Of a stretch of 25,504 bases of DNA, positions 6,391 to 15,004 are shown piece after piece (position 1 is the stretch's first letter; each line of letters starts with the position of its first letter). Below the pieces are notes generated by a model, which worked only from the letters and a program-made list of their open reading frames with translations, was not told where the DNA came from and did no database searches. The position numbers were made by a program, and so were the translations under genes. The DNA is from an uncultured delta proteobacterium (lineage in GTDB: Bacteria > Desulfobacterota > Syntrophorhabdia > Syntrophorhabdales > Syntrophorhabdaceae). The DNA lies in contig CAIQJW010000150.1 of assembly GCA_903872255.1 (NCBI GenBank), positions 1 to 25,504 on the forward strand. Reading direction: 5' to 3'.

Positions 6391-9300
6391 ATGGCCGATG
6401 ACCTGACAGCAGATACGCAGCCGCAGATACTCACTGTCCGGTCATCGGCAGGTTCAGGCAAGACATACAAGCTTGCCGAACATTACCTCAAGGTGCTTCT
6501 CGCAAGCGCCCTTTACGATTCAACCCTTCACACACGCATGGCGAACATCGTCGCCATAACATTCACCAACAAAGCTGCGCAGGAGATGCGAACGCGCATC
6601 ATTGACTGGATGAAACGCATCATCCTGGACATACCCTTTGAAAATTCCATGGTCAAGCCTCTTGATGAGATCATGCGGGACATAATAAAAATGCCAGCCG
6701 GTATAGAAAGAACCGGTGATGCCGGCCCCGCCGCCGAGACGGCGCAAAAGGTCAGAAGCTACCTTATCCAGGCGATGGACCGGCGCTTTTCAGAGCTCCT
6801 CAGTGAATTTGGCCACTTTAATGTCGGGACGATCGATAGTTTTATAAACCTCACGCTCAAGGCGTCGGCCATGCAGCTTAACCTGCCGCCGGATTTTGAT
6901 GTTACGACCGATACGCAGGAGCTCATCGATTGCGCTTTGCAGGAATGCCTCCAGAAGACGGGCGAAGATGCCAGGGTCCGGGCGATCTTTGACAAATTCA
7001 TTGAAAGCTACATCGACCTCGAAGGTGATCAGACGGACTGGGTTCCAAAAAGGTCCCTTGTATCGACGATTACGACATTGTGGAACGAAGAGACCCGGGA
7101 GAACGGGGAATTCTTTGTCCCGCCCGAGGGCGCCTTTGGTGCCCACCGGTCCCAACGCGCGGAAATTGCCGGGACAGCCCGTCGCCTTCTCGATTCTTTC
7201 TCCGCGAAGAGCACTCTCCGTCCCCTGGCAAACGTCGTGAAGGCCATCGAGAAATGCGAGTCGGAACCGCTCGCCTCAAGCACATATTTCAACCGCGAAC
7301 TGGAGGACTGCGTCACAAAGGCAAGCAGTCCGCCGGACGCCGGGGACGTACTCATCTGGGACAACCTGATAGCGCTCAGGCGGTCGTATGCCGAGATACT
7401 GGCGCTATCGAAGTGTCTTCCCTACCTCGATGTATTCGGGCTCTTTAAGCAGATATTCACAACAGAGATACTGCCGCGCAGACGGGTTATCCCGATCGAA
7501 CAGCTGAACCGGCTCCTCCAGAACATAATGGACCGGAAAGATTTTATACCGGAGATCTACTATACGCTCTCCGAACAGTACCTTCATTTCCTGATCGATG
7601 AATTCCAGGATACCAGCCTCCTGCAATGGAAGAACATCGAGGTCCTCGCCGATGAAGTGTTAAGCCGGGGAGGCTCTCTCTTTCTCGTTGGTGATAAGAA
7701 ACAGGCCATCTATCGATGGCGTGGAGGCAGGGCCGAACTCGTCGACGATGTAACAAAACGGTATGACGGTGCCTACGATATAGAAAAACCTGAACTCGAT
7801 ACAAATTATCGCAGCGGGGAGCACATCGTTTCTTTTAACAATACCTTCTTTGATGAACGGAACCTTGCGGACCTTGCAAGGGCCGTTCTCGAGGGCCATT
7901 CCGAAACGGAAATTCAAAAATTGATGGAACCATACCATAATGCCGCGCAAAAATTTCTCGACACGAAGCGCGGCGCGGGATACGCATCCATCGAATACCT
8001 GACCGGTGAAGGCGACGAGGAAGGCGCCGCAGGGCCCCTGACAAAAGAAGAGGCCGGTGCCGTCGTCGAAGAAAGGATCCGCGCTATTATTGAGGACGTT
8101 CTCGGCCGCGGGGCTTTTGCAGAACGCGACATTGCCTTTCTTGTCAGGACCCGCGAGGAAGCAAGGAAGGTGGTGGGAATCCTTCTTTCGATGGACCTTA
8201 ACGTAGAATCCGAATATACGGTCAGCATAAAGAACAATCCCCTTGTACGCGAAATGATCAACTTTCTCAGATTTATCGACAAACCCGACGACGATCTTTC
8301 ATTCGCGTCATTTATCACGGGAAATATATTCAGGCAAAAAACGGGCATGGAAGCATCTGTGACGATGAATTGGCTCACGGCAAAACGCCTGTCCGGCTTG
8401 CCTCGTTCTCTTTACCTTGAATTCAGGCAGGACCATACGGAACTGTACGACACTGATTTCAGCCACTTTATCGAGCGGTCAGGCTACCTTCCCCTCTATG
8501 ATCTCACAGTCGATCTTATCAAGCGGTGGGAGATAATGGCCCGGTTTCCCGATGAGATCCCCTATGTCCTTCATTTCATGGAGGTCATTAAAGACCTCGA
8601 ACAGGATGGAATAGATACGATAAAGGGTCTGACGGACCGCCTGGCCGGTTCGGCTGAGGGGACGTCAAGAGCTGCCCGGGAAGACGACAGCGCATGGCTT
8701 CTGACTGCCCCCGAATCGCTCAATGCAATAAAGGTCCTTACTATCCACAAGGCGAAAGGGCTTCAATTCCCCATCGTTATTCTCCCGTTCATTTCCCTGG
8801 CATCATTCAGGTCTCTTGCGGGTCCGGACAGACAGCGTTTTTTTGAGGCGGGTGATGAAGGCCTCAAGATGCTCTACCTCAAAAAGGAATACATCGAGGC
8901 ATCACCCGGGCTGGCAGATCTTTACCGGTCGAAAGAACGGGAATATCTGGCCGACGAGCTCAACAATCTCTACGTCGCTATGACGAGGGCCAAGGACGAG
9001 CTTTATGTCCTGCTCACCCAAAGAAAGATGAAAAAGAACTACCTCACGAATTATCTGTTCCACATTCCAGAATTTCAGCCCTGCGTATGCGGCAGCCGGA
9101 TCGTTCTCGGGGAGAAAAAACCTGCCGGCCGTGACGTCCCTCAATATGCGCCCTCCGGTGCACCTTTGACATTCGGCGATTTTACCGGCGGGTCGAAATG
9201 GGCGGTGCGTGTGAAGACCGCGTCATCAGGTGCAGCGGGTTACGGAGCGCATTCCGTTATGGCCCGAAAAAAAGGCGACGCCGTTCATCGCGCCCTCTCA

Positions 9301-9693
9301 CTTGTTCATACCCTGCCGGTAGAAACCGCTTTCATCGCCCGGGTCGCCGCATCGCTCGAACATATACCGGAAAGAACGGACGATATCGTTGCATCCGTCG
9401 AGGCATTTTTCGGTAATCCCGCTTTCAGCCGCTTTTTTGAGCCCGCTCCCGGCACGATGATCTATAACGAAAAAGAGATCGTCGACGGGAAGGGGGATAC
9501 GTTCAAGGTCGATCGGCTGATCGTCCGCCCTGATGCCATCGAGGTCATAGACTATAAAACGGGCGATACCCGTTCCCCGCAGCATAAGGAACAGGTAAAC
9601 CATTACGCAGGGCTCATCTCCGATATATATCCCGGCAGAGAGATACGGAAATACATTCTCTACATTGAAAGCGGCGAGGTGGTCGAGATATGA
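6391..9693 (+). CDS. addA: AddA-type UvrD/RecB helicase-nuclease
   Basis: An 1100-residue superfamily 1A helicase fused to a nuclease. Walker A SSAGSGKT is at 18-25, Walker B DEFQDT at 403-408, motif III/IV GDKKQAIYRWRG at 434-445, motif V TIHKAKGLQF at 784-793, and motif VI YVAMTRAK at 861-868. The C-terminal PD-(D/E)XK nuclease domain has GDAVHRAL, then VDRL with D1041, and VIDYKTG with D1054 and K1056. With AddB it resects DNA double-strand ends for recombination, the role of RecBCD in other bacteria. It is slightly shorter than Bacillus AddA (about 1230). Its stop overlaps the addB start by four bases (ATGA). No clear ribosome site precedes the ATG at 6391, which may matter for expression. 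All helicase and nuclease residues look intact. Confidence 0.92.
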   Translation: MADDLTADTQPQILTVRSSAGSGKTYKLAEHYLKVLLASALYDSTLHTRMANIVAITFTNKAAQEMRTRIIDWMKRIILDIPFENSMVKPLDEIMRDIIKMPAGIERTGDAGPAAETAQKVRSYLIQAMDRRFSELLSEFGHFNVGTIDSFINLTLKASAMQLNLPPDFDVTTDTQELIDCALQECLQKTGEDARVRAIFDKFIESYIDLEGDQTDWVPKRSLVSTITTLWNEETRENGEFFVPPEGAFGAHRSQRAEIAGTARRLLDSFSAKSTLRPLANVVKAIEKCESEPLASSTYFNRELEDCVTKASSPPDAGDVLIWDNLIALRRSYAEILALSKCLPYLDVFGLFKQIFTTEILPRRRVIPIEQLNRLLQNIMDRKDFIPEIYYTLSEQYLHFLIDEFQDTSLLQWKNIEVLADEVLSRGGSLFLVGDKKQAIYRWRGGRAELVDDVTKRYDGAYDIEKPELDTNYRSGEHIVSFNNTFFDERNLADLARAVLEGHSETEIQKLMEPYHNAAQKFLDTKRGAGYASIEYLTGEGDEEGAAGPLTKEEAGAVVEERIRAIIEDVLGRGAFAERDIAFLVRTREEARKVVGILLSMDLNVESEYTVSIKNNPLVREMINFLRFIDKPDDDLSFASFITGNIFRQKTGMEASVTMNWLTAKRLSGLPRSLYLEFRQDHTELYDTDFSHFIERSGYLPLYDLTVDLIKRWEIMARFPDEIPYVLHFMEVIKDLEQDGIDTIKGLTDRLAGSAEGTSRAAREDDSAWLLTAPESLNAIKVLTIHKAKGLQFPIVILPFISLASFRSLAGPDRQRFFEAGDEGLKMLYLKKEYIEASPGLADLYRSKEREYLADELNNLYVAMTRAKDELYVLLTQRKMKKNYLTNYLFHIPEFQPCVCGSRIVLGEKKPAGRDVPQYAPSGAPLTFGDFTGGSKWAVRVKTASSGAAGYGAHSVMARKKGDAVHRALSLVHTLPVETAFIARVAASLEHIPERTDDIVASVEAFFGNPAFSRFFEPAPGTMIYNEKEIVDGKGDTFKVDRLIVRPDAIEVIDYKTGDTRSPQHKEQVNHYAGLISDIYPGREIRKYILYIESGEVVEI

Positions 9694-12503
9694 GCCGTTT
9701 CCGCGCTATTCCTTTCGGATGCGACCTTATTGAAGAGATCGCCGATACGATCGCCGCCGGGGATGAAAATGTCACGATCGTTTTCCCGGGCAGGCGCCCT
9801 TCTCTTTATCTTAAGGCACGCCTCGCGGCACGGGCGGAAGGAAAGGCCTTTTTCCCGCCGCAATGTTTCTCTTTCGAAGAGCTCATCGATCGTATCGCCC
9901 GGACGAGATACCCCTCATTTGAGGACATTGACGGCATTAATGCCGTCTGGCTTATATTCACGCTTATAAAGACCCTGCCGGTATTCGGCGGGCATCTGTT
10001 CCGTACAAAGGATTTCGGTGAGTTCATCAACTGGGGGGCCCATCTTCTTCATTTTATCGAGCGCCTCGATACGGAAGATATTGCTAACGATGCCCTTACC
10101 CACGTCGAGCGCAATGCCGCCATTGGCTACGACATCCCGCCAAGCGTCAATGAGCTTCTCGCTAATATATCTCAGCTGAGGCAGGAATTTCATGCCCTGC
10201 TTGCCGGGCATTCCTTGTTCACGAGAGGGACGAAACACCTGGCGGCAGCCGAAGAAGCGGCGAACATGGCTGGTTTGTACCCGGGGCGCATTCTATTTGC
10301 CGGCGTCTTTGGCCTTACCGGGACGGAAAAGAAGGTTGTCAGGTCTTTCTGGGATTCCGGTCGGACCGATGTTATCGTGAGCGGCAACCCCGATGAATGG
10401 CCGCTTTTGAAGGACCTTGCGGCGTATCTCAAGGCAGGTGCGGAATACAGAGAGCCCGTGGACATACAACCTCCCGCTATTTACCTGCATTCAGGCCATG
10501 ACACCCATTCCGAGGCCCTTGAGGCATACCGGATAATACACGAACATATCAATGTGCGAACAGCCATTGTCCTGCCGGCCCCGGACTCTCTTTTTCCGGT
10601 CTTGAACCTGGTTGTCGACAGGATAGACGCACCTTACAATATTTCGCTGGGACATCCCATGGACAGGACGGCCCTCTTCGGCCTCGTGAGAGATATTCTC
10701 GACACCGCATGCGAGCGGCGCCCGGATGGGCTTTATCCCTCGGATCTTTACCTGAACGTTATGCTGCATCCGTTCATTAAGAACATGTACCCCGACAGTG
10801 ATCTACGGAAACTGCTGCTATATGTCGAGCGGGTCATATCGGGCGATGCCGAAGATGGATTCCTCCCGGGAAGATCGGCCGTTCTGCCCGAGGATATGGA
10901 AAATACGGCTGCAGCATCCGCAGGGGAGACCTTCGACCCCGGATCGATCGAAGCGCTCAGGAAGGTGCATACGCTTCTTTTCCGCAATTTTCAAAATGCG
11001 GCGACAATAGACGTTATCGCTGTGAACCTGGAGACTGTTCTCGAGGCGATACTCAATTCGACCGAAGTTAAGTCCTATGCGCTGTCGGGCCCCATATTCG
11101 ACAGCTTGTTCAAGGCCCTTGAGGTATTGAGACGTACCCTTTTCGCCGGCATCCCCCTGTCCGAAAACCCGGTAAAGAATGTACGGGCCATGCACGATAT
11201 CGTATTAAAGCATCTTGGCATGACCGACCTTCCGTTCGATACGCACCCGGTGGAAGAACTGGAGATACTCGGAATGCTGGAGGCACGGAATATCTCCTTT
11301 GAGCGGCTCATCATCCTCGATGTGAACGAGGGTGTTCTGCCGGGGCCGCGCCAGATCAACCCGGTGGTGCCGCTCGGCGTCTTTGAGACGCTCGGCATCC
11401 CGCCCCCCGAATTCAGCGAGGCGATATACCGGTATAATTTTTACCGGCTCATCGAAAGCGCTCAGGAGGTCCACCTCATCTTCAGGGGGATCGACGACAG
11501 GCCGAGAAGTCGGTACATCGAAGAGATCGTGTGGAGGGAAGAAAGGAAGGAGAAGGCGATAAACGTCATGCCGGTAGAGCAGACCATTGTGCCAGTCAAT
11601 CTCAAACGGGGCATTTTCCCACCGCTCATCGATAAGACGGAATCCGTCATCTCCGCGCTTTACGTAAGAGGTTTTTCACCGAGCATTCTCGATGCGTATG
11701 TTACATGTCCGCTCCTTTTTTACTTCACACGCCTTATCGGACTCGAGGAGCGCCGAGGTTTTTCGACGGACATAGACGCATTGAGCCGCGGTGATGTAAT
11801 TCACCGTATCCTGCTGGACACTTTTTTACCTTTCACAGGAACTCTTTTAACGCGGGACAGGGAAAATGATGTCCTTGAGAGCCTGCAAAGCGCCCTCAAG
11901 AAACACCTCGCTGAACGGTATAATTCAGGGGAATATTATCTTTTTCGGAACATGGCGCGGCACAAGCTCCGGTCGTTCATAAAAAGCCATTTCAAAGATT
12001 GCGGGGAACCTTTCATCATAAAACACCTTGAAGAAAAGCTTGGCACGCAATTTCTTGCCGGCGGCATACCGGTGATGCTGTCAGGAAAGGTCGACCGGAT
12101 CGACTGCGACCTCGCAGGGCAGAAATATACCGTGATCGATTACAAAACGGGATCGGTAGCGGGACAATATCCCGCACAGATACTGAACAAAACCGATTTC
12201 TCGGACATTGTCTCAATACACGAGCATGTCCCATCATTTCAGCTTCCCGTATATATCAATATTTTATCGGCATCCAGGAATATTCCCATCGAAAATATAG
12301 GCGCACGCCTCATCATACTCGGAAACAATTCGGAAGAGCCGTTTTTCAAAAACAAACGGGATGATAATTCAGAAGTGATCGCAGCCTATACGGACGGCAT
12401 AAAAACGGTAATATCCCACATGCTCAACCCGGACGAGCCATTTACCGCATTCGACACAAAACGATGCATGGAATGCAGGGCACGGGATCTGTGCCATGTG
12501 TAA
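9690..12503 (+). CDS. addB: AddB-type nuclease subunit with Fe-S cluster
   Basis: A 937-residue partner of AddA. The N-terminus resembles a helicase domain but the Walker A loop is replaced (VTIVFPGRRPSLYLKA), so it should not hydrolyse ATP, as in AddB of many Proteobacteria. The C-terminal nuclease has LSGKVDRID (D802) and VIDYKTG (D817, K819). Four Cys placed to hold a 4Fe-4S cluster flank it: C673 in YVTCPLLF and C926, C929, C935 in the last dozen residues (C-x2-C-x5-C). This iron-staple arrangement is diagnostic for AddB and related nucleases. The gene overlaps addA by four bases, so equal synthesis by translational coupling is likely. Downstream transcription meets a heptamer inverted repeat right after the stop. 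Confidence 0.9.
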   Translation: MSRFRAIPFGCDLIEEIADTIAAGDENVTIVFPGRRPSLYLKARLAARAEGKAFFPPQCFSFEELIDRIARTRYPSFEDIDGINAVWLIFTLIKTLPVFGGHLFRTKDFGEFINWGAHLLHFIERLDTEDIANDALTHVERNAAIGYDIPPSVNELLANISQLRQEFHALLAGHSLFTRGTKHLAAAEEAANMAGLYPGRILFAGVFGLTGTEKKVVRSFWDSGRTDVIVSGNPDEWPLLKDLAAYLKAGAEYREPVDIQPPAIYLHSGHDTHSEALEAYRIIHEHINVRTAIVLPAPDSLFPVLNLVVDRIDAPYNISLGHPMDRTALFGLVRDILDTACERRPDGLYPSDLYLNVMLHPFIKNMYPDSDLRKLLLYVERVISGDAEDGFLPGRSAVLPEDMENTAAASAGETFDPGSIEALRKVHTLLFRNFQNAATIDVIAVNLETVLEAILNSTEVKSYALSGPIFDSLFKALEVLRRTLFAGIPLSENPVKNVRAMHDIVLKHLGMTDLPFDTHPVEELEILGMLEARNISFERLIILDVNEGVLPGPRQINPVVPLGVFETLGIPPPEFSEAIYRYNFYRLIESAQEVHLIFRGIDDRPRSRYIEEIVWREERKEKAINVMPVEQTIVPVNLKRGIFPPLIDKTESVISALYVRGFSPSILDAYVTCPLLFYFTRLIGLEERRGFSTDIDALSRGDVIHRILLDTFLPFTGTLLTRDRENDVLESLQSALKKHLAERYNSGEYYLFRNMARHKLRSFIKSHFKDCGEPFIIKHLEEKLGTQFLAGGIPVMLSGKVDRIDCDLAGQKYTVIDYKTGSVAGQYPAQILNKTDFSDIVSIHEHVPSFQLPVYINILSASRNIPIENIGARLIILGNNSEEPFFKNKRDDNSEVIAAYTDGIKTVISHMLNPDEPFTAFDTKRCMECRARDLCHV

Positions 12504-12571
12504 GGCTAAAGGCGAAAGGCTAACGGCTAACGGAAAAAACGGGCAAGGAATGGAAGCCTTTAGCCTTTAGC
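12503..12571. repeat. Heptamer inverted repeat 3, left part (interrupted)
   Basis: Directly after addB come period-7 units GGCTAAA GGCGAAA GGCTAAC GGCTAAC (12503-12530). After a short loop, the start of the complementary arm follows (GCCTTTAGCCTTTAGC, 12556-12571). The complementary arm stops abruptly at 12571, where the 415-bp element begins, and resumes at 12987. Confidence 0.85.
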
Positions 12572-12986
12572 TGTTGAGTGCCAGGACATCGATAACGGTT
12601 TTCCGTGCCATGACATCGTAGACTGCCGACGTACCAATGGCACCCCCCCACCGCCGTCATCCCGGTTTACCGGGATCCAGCGTCTTTCGTCTTTCCGCCT
12701 TTACATTTTAAAATGTCAACTTTCACGGCGGACAAAGCCCGCCATGACGTGATCTGCCAGCGCAAGGTAATGCACAGGTTTCCGGGCATGACTGCATAAC
12801 ACGAAAAAGAAAAAGACGCTGGATCCCGGTAAACCGGGATGACGGCGGGGGTGGTGCGGGATTCACGGTGGGTGGATTCCGCGTTCAGAGGGTATCCGGC
12901 CGGGATGACAGCGGGTGTGCTGGGCATAATTATTGTCTACGATGTGGTGGCACATTTTTTAGTCCACGATGTCATGGCACTCAACA
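12572..12986. mobile_element. 415-bp non-autonomous element with duplicated terminal repeats
   Basis: Ends are TGTTGAGTGCCA (12572-12583) and its complement (12975-12986). Each end carries two copies of a 19-bp sub-repeat close to GTGCCATGACATCGTAGAC, 27 bases apart: 12578-12596 and 12605-12623 on the left, and in inverted form 12935-12953 and 12962-12980 on the right. TG...CA tips with repeated sub-terminal binding sites resemble IS21-like ends. No transposase frame is present, so it would need one in trans. It interrupts a heptamer array, and 6 bases (TTTAGC) occur on both sides. Inside it are several dRS3/REP-like hairpin units. The transposon family is uncertain; the symmetric end structure is directly visible. 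Confidence 0.8.
12651..12848. repeat. Pair of inverted dRS3/REP-like hairpin units
   Basis: Bases 12651-12687 and 12812-12848 are a perfect 37-bp inverted repeat. Each arm is itself a small hairpin unit: GTCAT, then the palindrome CCCGGTTTACCGGG, then ATCCAGCGTCTTT. A further unit with a different stem (GTCAT box 12744-12748, stem arms GGCGG/CCGCC) lies between them on the minus strand, and a degenerate one (GGAT...ATGAC) at about 12875-12908. The left 37 bases recur identically at 24202-24238. Flank-stem-flank layout resembles the dRS3 repeats of Neisseria (ATTCCC-N8-GGGAAT). Confidence 0.85.
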
Positions 12987-13035
12987 TTTAGCCTTTAGCC
13001 TTTAGCCTTTCGCCGTTCGCCGTTCGCCTTTAGCC
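12987..13035. repeat. Heptamer inverted repeat 3, right part
   Basis: Period-7 units TTTAGCC, TTTAGCC, TTTAGCC, TTTCGCC, GTTCGCC, GTTCGCC, TTTAGCC run from 12987 to 13035. They are complementary in composition and phase to the units at 12503-12530. If the 415-bp element and one 6-base copy of TTTAGC are removed, this array joins the left part without a break in phase. The remaining 41 bases to tatD show no clear ribosome site. Confidence 0.85.
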
Positions 13036-13076
13036 GCTGGCATCTTTCATTCTCCCCCGCTAATGTGGTATAAAAA

Positions 13077-13844
13077 ATGATGTTCGTTGATTCTCACTGC
13101 CATCTCGAAATGGAGTCGTATCAAAGCGATAGGGAAGATGTCATTCGAAAATGTATCGATGAGGGGATGGAATATATCCTGACGGTCGGTACGGAGGAAT
13201 CCTATTTTGAGAGTGTTATCGATCTTGTTGACCGGTACCCTATCATTTACGGAGCGATCGGCATTCATCCCCATAATGCCAGGGACTATAGCGATAGGAC
13301 CGAGGATGTCATAAGGCAGGCGGTAAAGCACGACAAGATAGTCGGCTACGGTGAAGTGGGGCTTGATTTTTTTAAGGACCACTCGCCGCGGGATATCCAG
13401 AAAGCGGTCTTTGCGCGGCAGCTCGCCTTGGCTGGTGAACTCGATCTGCCCGTTATCATTCATTCACGCGATGCGAAAAAAGAGACCATTGAGATCTTGA
13501 AGCGCGAATACAAATCGGGGCGCGGCGTTATCCACTGTTTTTCGTACGACCGTGCCGCTGCCGGGGAATTCCTGGATATGGGGTTTTTGATCTCTATCCC
13601 CGGGACGGTGACCTACAAGACTGCCGGGGCCTTAAGGGAAGCGATCCATTACATACCGCCCGAGCGCCTGCTTGCAGAAACCGACGCGCCGTTCCTTACG
13701 CCTACCCCCCATCGCGGCAAGCGCAACCTGCCCTGGTACGTCAAGATAACGATCGCGGCAATTGCCGCGGAATTGAATATCACAACGGAAAAAATGGCCG
13801 GGATACTTCGCGATAATTTTGTAAAACTTTTTCTCAAACAATAA
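13077..13844 (+). CDS. tatD: TatD-family metal-dependent hydrolase/DNase
   Basis: A 255-residue TIM-barrel hydrolase of the amidohydrolase superfamily with all TatD motifs: DSHCHLE (D5, H7, H9), GEVGLDFF (E93), IIHSRDA (H129), VIHCFSY (H153) and LAETDAPF (D203). These bind the two metal ions. Family members are 3'-5' exonucleases and tRNA/peptide quality-control enzymes; the true substrate here is open. The metal site begins at residue 5, so the start must be one of the tandem ATGs at 13077/13080. No Shine-Dalgarno sequence precedes them, which suggests weak or leaderless initiation. It is first in a tight run with the cysteine hydrolase (12-base gap), GerMN gene and serS. Confidence 0.93.
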   Translation: MMFVDSHCHLEMESYQSDREDVIRKCIDEGMEYILTVGTEESYFESVIDLVDRYPIIYGAIGIHPHNARDYSDRTEDVIRQAVKHDKIVGYGEVGLDFFKDHSPRDIQKAVFARQLALAGELDLPVIIHSRDAKKETIEILKREYKSGRGVIHCFSYDRAAAGEFLDMGFLISIPGTVTYKTAGALREAIHYIPPERLLAETDAPFLTPTPHRGKRNLPWYVKITIAAIAAELNITTEKMAGILRDNFVKLFLKQ

Positions 13845-13856
13845 AGGGAACTGTTC

Positions 13857-14420
13857 ATGAAACCTGCGATCATTATTGTCGATATGCTCGATGGAAATTA
13901 CCGGAAACCCTTGGGGAGCGAAAAGGACGAGGAGAAGATCGTGCCGGTCGTCAGAGACCTTCTCAAGCGTGCCCGCAGCCGCAATATCCCGATCATCTTC
14001 GCCTGCGACAGCTTCCTGGAGAAGGATTTTCTATTCCGCGGCCGCATGAAGCCCCACGCCATCCGGGGGACCAGCGGGACAAAACCGCTCAAGGAACTGG
14101 AAGTCGAGGGATCGGACATAATACTCGATAAACGGCGGTTCAGCGCCTTTTTTAAAACAGACCTCGACCAGACACTGCGTACGCTCGGTGTCGATACCGT
14201 CGCTATCGGAGGGATAAATACCCATTTCTGTGTTCTAGCTACTGCATTCGATGCGGTATGCAATGATTTTTCTACGGTAATTCTCGAGGATGCAAGCGCT
14301 GCGTTCAAGAGAGAGATCCACGAAAATTGCCTTGCCGCATACAGGAATTCAGCGATATATCCGATCTTCAGGGTCATGACATCCGATAATTTTATGATAG
14401 AGACCGGGAGAGATCTGTAA
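13857..14420 (+). CDS. Cysteine hydrolase, isochorismatase family
   Basis: A 187-residue protein with the isochorismatase-like fold and complete catalytic triad: D9 (IIIVDMLD), K92 (ILDKRRFSAF) and C125 (GGINTHFCVLATAFDA). Members include nicotinamidases, isochorismatases and other amidases. The loops that set specificity do not let me choose, and the nicotinamidase metal site (DxHxxxxH) is not evident, which argues against PncA. AGGGA lies before the ATG. The stop overlaps the next start by one base (TAATG), so it is co-translated with the GerMN gene. Cytoplasmic, with no signal peptide. Confidence 0.88.
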   Translation: MKPAIIIVDMLDGNYRKPLGSEKDEEKIVPVVRDLLKRARSRNIPIIFACDSFLEKDFLFRGRMKPHAIRGTSGTKPLKELEVEGSDIILDKRRFSAFFKTDLDQTLRTLGVDTVAIGGINTHFCVLATAFDAVCNDFSTVILEDASAAFKREIHENCLAAYRNSAIYPIFRVMTSDNFMIETGRDL

Positions 14421-15004
14421 TGATGCCTTACAACAAACAGCCAAATAATGATCTGCTGCCCGACAACGGGCCGGCAGAACGTCCGCGCTCCAAGGCCCCG
14501 TATCTCATCGTCATCCTTGTTGTCATCCTGGTCGCCGCAGGCGGTTATTATGCCTACCGAAATTTCAGGATCGCCAGTCAGCCGAAGCCTGTCATAATTT
14601 CGGATACTATCGATCTCAAATTTTATTATCCCCTGCCCCCGGCAAAACTCGGGGTTAAGGGTATCTCCATAAAAGCAAATTCAACAGACAAGGAAAAGGT
14701 CGATGTCATCATCTCGGCGCTTAAAGAGAACAAGATATTGCCGGATGGTGTCTCCCTTACAGAGTTTGCGGTCGACCCGGACGGGACGCTGCTCCTTAAT
14801 TTTTCGCATGAGATGACCGTGATGAAGCTTGATCCCGTGACAGAGATCCAGACGGTGTATTCAATTATTAATTCGTTCCTCGCAAATTTCAACAAGGTAA
14901 AGAGCATCCAGCTTCTCGCGGGCGGACAGCCGTTCTTTACGATCAACGGCACCGTCTATACCTACAAACCGATAGAATTCAACTCTCAGATCCTGGAGGA
15001 TTAA
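14420..15004 (+). CDS. GerMN-domain membrane-anchored protein
   Basis: A 194-residue protein with a short cytoplasmic N-terminus, one hydrophobic segment at about 28-46 (LIVILVVILVAAGGYYAY), and an extracytoplasmic domain. The latter has ILPDGVSLTEFAVDPDGTLLLNFS, then VTEIQTVYSIINSFLANFNKVKSIQLLAGG, the GerMN pattern. In spore formers GerM acts at the cell envelope. In non-spore-forming bacteria single-GerMN proteins are common and of unknown role, so sporulation should not be inferred. The start ATG overlaps the previous stop by one base, and serS follows with no gap. Confidence 0.85.
   Translation: MMPYNKQPNNDLLPDNGPAERPRSKAPYLIVILVVILVAAGGYYAYRNFRIASQPKPVIISDTIDLKFYYPLPPAKLGVKGISIKANSTDKEKVDVIISALKENKILPDGVSLTEFAVDPDGTLLLNFSHEMTVMKLDPVTEIQTVYSIINSFLANFNKVKSIQLLAGGQPFFTINGTVYTYKPIEFNSQILED

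Noticed and set aside
6391..12503. A defence island built on a helicase-nuclease pair
   Set aside because: All features match the housekeeping AddAB recombination complex (SF1 motifs, Fe-S nuclease in AddB, four-base overlap); no defence genes lie next to it.
12667..12927. An 86-codon minus-strand frame in the repeat gap
   Set aside because: Its translation is dominated by the hairpin units (AVIP...PAS-type strings repeated), and it lies inside the 415-bp element; it is a translated repeat, not a gene.
12987..13035. Possible CRISPR-like array
   Set aside because: The repeat period is 7 bases with no spacers and there are no cas genes; it is a simple tandem array.
14420..15004. Evidence for spore formation from the GerMN gene
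   Set aside because: Single-GerMN proteins occur widely in non-spore-formers, and the rest of the window (RpoS type sigma, Ivy-like periplasmic protein) points to a Gram-negative cell.
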